A DNA stretch of 6,052 nt from Patescibacteria group bacterium (lineage in GTDB: Bacteria; Patescibacteria; Paceibacteria; UBA6257; 2-01-FULL-56-20): assembly GCA_023484365.1 (NCBI GenBank), contig JAMDBA010000021.1, forward strand, positions 1 to 6,052, read 5' to 3'. Shown here piece by piece: positions 4,852-6,052 of the stretch. The notes beneath the pieces are model-generated. The model made no database searches. It had not been told where the DNA came from and saw only the letters and a program-made list of their open reading frames with translations. A program made the translations under genes and the position numbers. Each line of letters opens with the position of its first letter. Positions within the stretch are counted from its first letter, which is position 1.

Positions 4852-4860
4852 TGATAAAAT
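4852..4860 (+). promoter_or_regulatory. Extended -10 promoter of the glycosyltransferase (leaderless)
   Basis: TGATAAAAT (TGn plus TAAAAT, 5/6) is followed by 6 nt and then the ATG at 4867, so transcription should start at or beside the start codon. No clear -35; that zone lies inside repeat copy 2. Confidence 0.5.
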
Positions 4861-4866
4861 TGTTTT

Positions 4867-6051
4867 ATGAGCAGACACCTTAGAGTAGTTTTATCAAACG
4901 AGACTTATCCTCCCGACGTCAACGGTTCCGCCACTTTCACCGAGCGGCTCGCCCGCGGCCTGACGAAAGCCGGCTACAAGGTCCTGGTTATCGCGCCAAA
5001 TACAAAATTTAAAGACGAAATTGAAAAAGACGAAACTGGATTTGAAATTTTCCGACTGAAATCAATCCCCTTAAAAATTATTCATCCTTATTTCCGTTTT
5101 GTTTACCAAAGCGGCCTTCGCGCCAAACTCGCCAAAAAAATAAAAGAATTTAATCCCGACATTATCCATATCCAAAATCATTTTGCCCTCGGCAAGACAC
5201 TTTTAAAAATCGCCAGGAAGACCGGCGTCCCGATTATCGGCACCAATCATTTTATGCCCGAAAATCTGCTCCAGTACGTTCCAGAATTCGCCCATGACGA
5301 CATTAGGAAACTGATGTGGAGCGACTTTAGAAAAGTTTACAGCAAGCTTGATTTCGTCACTTCTCCGTCGCAAGCAGCGATAGATTTACTAAAAAAAATC
5401 GGCCTGAAAAATAGGATGGCGGCGATTTCAAACGGAATAGACCTGAGCCGATTCAAAAAATTCCCACCCGATAAATATTTAATGGCCAAATACAAAATAA
5501 ACAAGAACATCCCCGTCCTTTTATTTGTCGGCCGGATTGAGGTTGATAAAAACATAGATATGCTATTAAAAGCGGTGGCGATAGTTTTAAAAAAGACGCC
5601 CGTCCAGCTAATACTGGTCGGCAGCGGCAAGAATGAACAGGAATTTCAAGATTTAGCGAAAGAGTTGAATATAGAAAACGAAGTTGTTTTTGCCGGTCGG
5701 TTGGATGACGGCAATCTGGATAAAATCTACAGTCTAGCCGATGTTTATATGGGCACGGGAACAGCGGAGCTCCAAGGTCTGTCGGTAATGGAGGCGATGG
5801 CGGAAGGTCTGCCGGTGATAGCGGCAAATGCCGTGGCGCTTCCCGAATTAGTTAAAAACGGCTATAACGGCTATTTATTTGAATTAAACGAAAAAGACTT
5901 AGCGGAAAAAATAATTAAAATCTTAGCCGATAAAAAACGGCTTAAGGAAATGGGCGAAAATAGTTTAAAAGCCATTCAAGATCACGACGTTAAAAATACC
6001 ATCGCCAAATTTGTTGATTTGTACAAAAAAGTTATAGAAGAAAGGCGCTAA
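4867..6051 (+). CDS. GT4-family glycosyltransferase (394 aa, complete)
   Basis: This is a GT-B fold retaining glycosyltransferase that transfers a sugar from a nucleotide-sugar, typically at the cytoplasmic membrane face for envelope glycolipids or polysaccharides. N-terminal acceptor domain (about 5-195): VVLSNETYPPDVNGSATF with the glycine-rich loop, then HPYFRF (73-78), DIIHIQNHFALG (98-109), TNHFMPENLLQY (126-137) and SPSQAA / ISNGIDLSRF (166-196). C-terminal donor domain: FVGRIEVDKN (220-229) with the conserved Arg223 and Lys228, LILVGSG (248-254), and the E-x7-E motif Glu301/Glu309 in AELQGLSVMEAMAEGLPVIA. Length and motif order are normal, with no break. Donor and acceptor cannot be read from sequence; glycolipid synthases and mannosyltransferases of GT4 look alike. 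There is no Shine-Dalgarno sequence; the start is supported by the -10 box 6 nt upstream. The stop TAA is at 6049-6051. Confidence 0.95.
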   Translation: MSRHLRVVLSNETYPPDVNGSATFTERLARGLTKAGYKVLVIAPNTKFKDEIEKDETGFEIFRLKSIPLKIIHPYFRFVYQSGLRAKLAKKIKEFNPDIIHIQNHFALGKTLLKIARKTGVPIIGTNHFMPENLLQYVPEFAHDDIRKLMWSDFRKVYSKLDFVTSPSQAAIDLLKKIGLKNRMAAISNGIDLSRFKKFPPDKYLMAKYKINKNIPVLLFVGRIEVDKNIDMLLKAVAIVLKKTPVQLILVGSGKNEQEFQDLAKELNIENEVVFAGRLDDGNLDKIYSLADVYMGTGTAELQGLSVMEAMAEGLPVIAANAVALPELVKNGYNGYLFELNEKDLAEKIIKILADKKRLKEMGENSLKAIQDHDVKNTIAKFVDLYKKVIEERR

Positions 6052-6052
6052 G

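Noticed and set aside
4713..4886. Open frame through both repeat copies (period 78 is a multiple of 3), about 57 codons from ATG 4713
   Set aside because: It is made mostly of the hairpin-bearing repeat, has no ribosome binding site, runs into the glycosyltransferase gene in another frame, and its protein is low in information. The frame is kept only because the period is 26 codons.
5337..5827. Minus-strand open frames inside the glycosyltransferase gene
   Set aside because: They are shadows of a well-supported GT4 gene; low-complexity Pro/Leu content and no start signals.

Overview
This is a 6 kb AT-rich bacterial stretch with short genes in small transcription units. The organism is probably a member of the Candidate Phyla Radiation (Patescibacteria). 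That is an inference from protein style: a proline-rich membrane protein with a disordered N-terminus, a YdbS-like PH-domain protein, a small lipoprotein, an IS481/IS3-type transposase end, and a mix of Shine-Dalgarno and apparently leaderless genes. No phylogenetic marker protein is present, and the standard genetic code fits everything seen.

Layout. Positions 2-136 (+) hold the C-terminal end of a DDE transposase, cut by the window edge. Its stop codon overlaps the -35 of the next promoter. Positions 201-581 (+) encode a 126-aa protein of the kind found in phage genomes, followed by a strong terminator. Positions 621-769 contain no confident gene. Positions 770-1390 (+) are a complete unit: promoter, 5'-UTR hairpin, lipoprotein gene and terminator. 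A tRNA-His(GTG) lies on the minus strand at 1407-1478. Positions 1479-1747 hold no intact gene but contain decayed-looking reading frames on both strands.

The minus strand then carries a paired-CxxC (probable zinc-binding) protein at 1780-2166, with its own promoter and terminator. Upstream of it is a two-gene unit at 2272-3998: a single-pass membrane protein with a proline-rich cytoplasmic tail, then a bPH_2 membrane protein whose frame is broken at a run of seven T. Positions 4176-4640 (-) encode RpiB. A divergent intergenic region (4641-4866) contains a perfect 67-bp direct repeat, each copy with a 10-bp hairpin. Positions 4867-6051 (+) encode a complete GT4 glycosyltransferase.

How the pieces fit. 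The envelope is the recurring theme: lipoprotein, membrane protein, PH-domain protein and glycosyltransferase, with RpiB supplying pentose phosphate interconversion. The clearest points for a second look are four: the U UUU UUA site inside the PH-domain gene, the repeat pair next to the glycosyltransferase start, the near-identical promoters of two unrelated genes, and three genes whose -10 element sits 6-7 nt from the ATG. I see no clear evidence of a wholly new system.
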